Shown: piece after piece, positions 28,263 to 30,364 of the stretch
Numbering within the stretch: position 1 is the stretch's first letter
Layout: every line of letters begins with the position of its first letter
Origin: Planococcaceae bacterium UBA3370
GTDB lineage: Bacteria; Bacillota; Bacilli; Bacillales_A; Planococcaceae
NCBI GenBank assembly: GCA_002360295.1
Contig: DEQI01000015.1
Location: 5,768-36,131 of the forward strand
Reading direction: 5' to 3'
Length of the DNA: 30,364 bases
Translations under genes and position numbers: made by a program
The notes under the pieces: generated by a model
The model's database searches: none
What the model saw: only the letters and a program-made list of their open reading frames with translations
Told to the model about the DNA's origin: nothing

Positions 28263-28737
28263 AATGAGATAACGCTCTTTTCGCTTTTCGGTGCTCACGG
28301 CGTTTAGGTCCCGTGTCAAATAATCGCTTTTCTGTTTCAGTTTCAGGATAAACGCCCGGTACTTCCGTAGGCTTTCCTTCATCATCAATAGCTACCATTG
28401 TGACGAATGATTCAGTCGTTAACCGTTCTTCACCTGTTTTTAAATTGCGTGATACGACGCGGACGTATACTTCCATCGACGTGCGGCCTGTAGACGTCAC
28501 AATCCCTTCTAGCTCTAACACATCACCCGCATAGGCTGGTGACACAAAATCTACAGAATCAATAGAAGCTGTCACGACTTCTCCCTTAGCATGCTTCATC
28601 GAAGTAATAGCAGCTACTTCATCAATATACGCTAACACTCGGCCACCAAAGATGGACTGATGGTGATTTGTATCAGGCGGTAATACAAGCCTTGTTTGAA
28701 TTGTTCTTGATTGACTCATTGGCACAGAATGACCCAT
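28261..28737 (-). CDS. Acyl-CoA thioesterase, hotdog fold (YkhA-like)
   Basis: A 158-aa protein that hydrolyses acyl-CoA to free acid and CoA. The hotdog signature NHHQSIFGGRVLAYIDEVAA follows a short N-terminus (TRLVLPPDTN). The core strands carry VDFVSPAYAGDVLELEG and MEVYVRVVSR, and the C-terminal tail is basic (RREHRKAKRALSH). It resembles the cytosolic BFIT/YkhA group of broad acyl-CoA specificity; the natural substrate cannot be read from sequence. The ATG at 28737 is preferred because GGGGTGA lies 8 nt upstream; a GTG four codons earlier overlaps it. Confidence 0.88.
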   Translation of the reverse strand: MGHSVPMSQSRTIQTRLVLPPDTNHHQSIFGGRVLAYIDEVAAITSMKHAKGEVVTASIDSVDFVSPAYAGDVLELEGIVTSTGRTSMEVYVRVVSRNLKTGEERLTTESFVTMVAIDDEGKPTEVPGVYPETETEKRLFDTGPKRREHRKAKRALSH

Positions 28738-28770
28738 ATTTACATTCACCCCTTCAGATGATCTTATTTC

Positions 28771-28799
28771 ATGTTACATTTCGGGTCATATAATTTCAA
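28771..28799 (-). promoter_or_regulatory. Possible promoter of the thioesterase gene
   Basis: TTGAAA (28799-28794), a 17-nt spacer and TAACAT (28776-28771) on the minus strand, in the gap after the aldehyde dehydrogenase. No clear terminator lies between the two genes. Confidence 0.45.
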
Positions 28800-28827
28800 A
28801 TGTTTTATTAACATAATAGTTCTTCCT

Positions 28828-30255
28828 TTAGAGCGACGTTTTGATCGCTATAAATTTCAAATCTGTCATTTCTTCAATTGCATATTTAATTCCTTCACGT
28901 CCGTAACCACTCATTTTCACACCACCATATGGCATATTATCTGTACGGAACGTTGGTATATCATTAATAATAACCGCACCCGCTTCCAGCTCGTCTGCAG
29001 CGCGCATAGCATCGGTTAAACTATTTGTATAAATACCTGCATTTAAGCCGAGTTCAGATGCATTGACTAGTGCAATTGCTTCGTCCAATGTTTTGTATGG
29101 AATAAGAGACACAATCGGGGCAAAAGTTTCTTGGCAAACAATTTTCATTTGCGCAGACACATTTGTCATAACGGTCGGCGAACAAGTACGCTCCGTAAAT
29201 TCTGCTCCTGTTACAACAATAGCCCCTTGCGTTTTTGCTTCTTTAATCCACTGCTTAATTCGCTCCACTTCTGCTGGATGGATCATCGCACTAACATCCG
29301 TATCATTACTTAGCGGATCACCCACTTTTAATTTTTTTGTCTCCGCAACAAAAAGCGCTACAAACTGATCGTAAATCGATTCATGGACATATATACGTTG
29401 TAATGATATACATACTTGTCCTGCAAATCCGAACGCACCATTAACAGCCCGACTTATCATCTGCTCAATCGGGACAGAAGGCTCTACAATTAGCGCTGCA
29501 TTGGAACCAAGCTCTAATGTGATTTTGCGCAGTCCAATCTTTTCTTTAATTTTCAGGCCGACTGCTCCACTTCCGGTAAATGTCACTTTTTTCACAAGTG
29601 GATGGGTCGTTAAACTATCGCTTAATTCACTCCCAGAGCCAGTAACGATTTGCAGTGCACCATCTGGTAATCCAGCCTCTTTAAATATATCCGCCATAAT
29701 AAGCGCACTAAGTGGTGTTTGCGTTGCAGGCTTTAGCACGACTGTATTACCAACAGCAAATGCTGGTCCAAGTTTATGTGCAACTAAGTTAAAAGGGAAA
29801 TTAAAGGGTGTTATTGCACTTACTACACCTATTGGCACCCGCTTCGTATAGCCAATACGATCTGTCGTCCCAGGTGCCGCATCCATTGGTACGGTTTCAC
29901 CGGTAGCTTGCTTCGCTGCTTCTGCTGAAAATTGGTACGTGGCAATTGTACGCTCTATTTCTGCAAGCCCTGCTGTTATTGGTTTACCCGCTTCACGCGC
30001 TAAAATTTCTGCAAACTCCTGTTTGCGTTCGCGCATAATCGCTACTACTTTATATAATATTTCTGCCCGCTCATAGGCAGTTGTTCTTTTAAATGTTTGA
30101 AATGTGGCATGCGCTCCTTCAATGGCCCGTTCAACGTCACGAACAGTCGCCTTTGCTACTTGCGCGATGACTTCTCCCGTATAAGGGGCAGCTAAATTAT
30201 ACGTTCGCTCAGCACTCTCCCATTTGCCATTTATCCATAATTTTGTTTGTTGCAT
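28828..30255 (-). CDS. NAD(P)-dependent aldehyde dehydrogenase
   Basis: A 475-aa member of the ALDH superfamily. Asn152 (PFNFP) orients the aldehyde, Lys175 (VLKPA) contacts the cofactor, Glu248 (LELGS) is the general base and Cys282 (GQVCISLQR) the nucleophile; the GSGAVG turn near 228-233 binds the dinucleotide. The GQVCISxQRIYV context is typical of the lactaldehyde / non-phosphorylating glyceraldehyde-3-phosphate dehydrogenase branch rather than betaine-aldehyde or succinate-semialdehyde enzymes, but the substrate is not certain. ATG with GGGAGG 8 nt upstream. It is monocistronic or shares transcription with the downstream thioesterase. Confidence 0.92.
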   Translation of the reverse strand: MQQTKLWINGKWESAERTYNLAAPYTGEVIAQVAKATVRDVERAIEGAHATFQTFKRTTAYERAEILYKVVAIMRERKQEFAEILAREAGKPITAGLAEIERTIATYQFSAEAAKQATGETVPMDAAPGTTDRIGYTKRVPIGVVSAITPFNFPFNLVAHKLGPAFAVGNTVVLKPATQTPLSALIMADIFKEAGLPDGALQIVTGSGSELSDSLTTHPLVKKVTFTGSGAVGLKIKEKIGLRKITLELGSNAALIVEPSVPIEQMISRAVNGAFGFAGQVCISLQRIYVHESIYDQFVALFVAETKKLKVGDPLSNDTDVSAMIHPAEVERIKQWIKEAKTQGAIVVTGAEFTERTCSPTVMTNVSAQMKIVCQETFAPIVSLIPYKTLDEAIALVNASELGLNAGIYTNSLTDAMRAADELEAGAVIINDIPTFRTDNMPYGGVKMSGYGREGIKYAIEEMTDLKFIAIKTSL

Positions 30256-30364
30256 AATATAGCCTCCCTCTATAAATGTTGATGTATCAATGGCTTACGC
30301 CATTTTTGAGTATCTGAAAAAAATTTTTTCGACACGTACATCTATCGTTATTTTGTAATTATTG

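Overview
The window is a low-GC Firmicutes chromosome segment. Its gene order matches the conserved Bacillales block ctsR-mcsA-mcsB-clpC-radA-(disA)-yacL-ispD-ispF-gltX-cysE-cysS-mrnC-rlmB-rae1-sigH-rpmG-secE-nusG-rplK-rplA-rplJ-rplL-rsmC-rpoB-rpoC. Protein sequences are close to Bacillus subtilis, the stationary-phase sigma factor SigH is present, and the genome is AT-rich. This fits a spore-forming relative of Bacillus; protein flavour suggests Planococcaceae such as Lysinibacillus or Solibacillus, but that is inference. Everything in the block is on the minus strand, so transcription runs from high to low coordinates. Only the globin-coupled chemoreceptor at about 27-28 kb is on the plus strand.

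Layout: 1-5.6 kb holds the 5' part of rpoC and all of rpoB, with a promoter and a terminator-bearing leader. 5.6-9.7 kb holds rsmC, rplL, rplJ with its L10 leader attenuator, rplA, rplK and nusG. 9.8-11.5 kb holds secE, rpmG, sigH and rae1. 11.5-15.1 kb is the rlmB-mrnC-cysS-cysE cluster behind a T-box whose specifier reads UGC (Cys). 15.2-19.2 kb holds gltX, ispF, ispD and yacL. 19.6-25.7 kb holds radA, clpC, mcsB, mcsA and ctsR with a perfect CtsR operator. 25.9-26.6 kb holds two small membrane proteins. 26.9-28.2 kb is a HemAT-type oxygen sensor. 28.3-30.3 kb holds an acyl-CoA thioesterase and an aldehyde dehydrogenase.

The genes are mostly core gene expression (RNA polymerase, ribosomal stalk, NusG, SecE, tRNA charging, rRNA modification), with isoprenoid precursor synthesis (IspD, IspF), cysteine synthesis coupled to Cys-tRNA charging, and protein quality control (CtsR, McsA, McsB, ClpC). 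No mobile element, CRISPR array, rRNA or tRNA gene was seen, and no wholly new multigene system is evident.

The points most worth a second look are: (1) ctsR has no ATG, GTG or TTG at the conserved N-terminus, and a well-placed Shine-Dalgarno points at an AUA codon; (2) disA is missing between radA and yacL; (3) nusG and ispF both have their only good Shine-Dalgarno far upstream, separated from the start by a small hairpin that would restore normal spacing; (4) several leader hairpins and inverted repeats (rpoB, rplK, the DUF4870 gene, hemAT) look regulatory.
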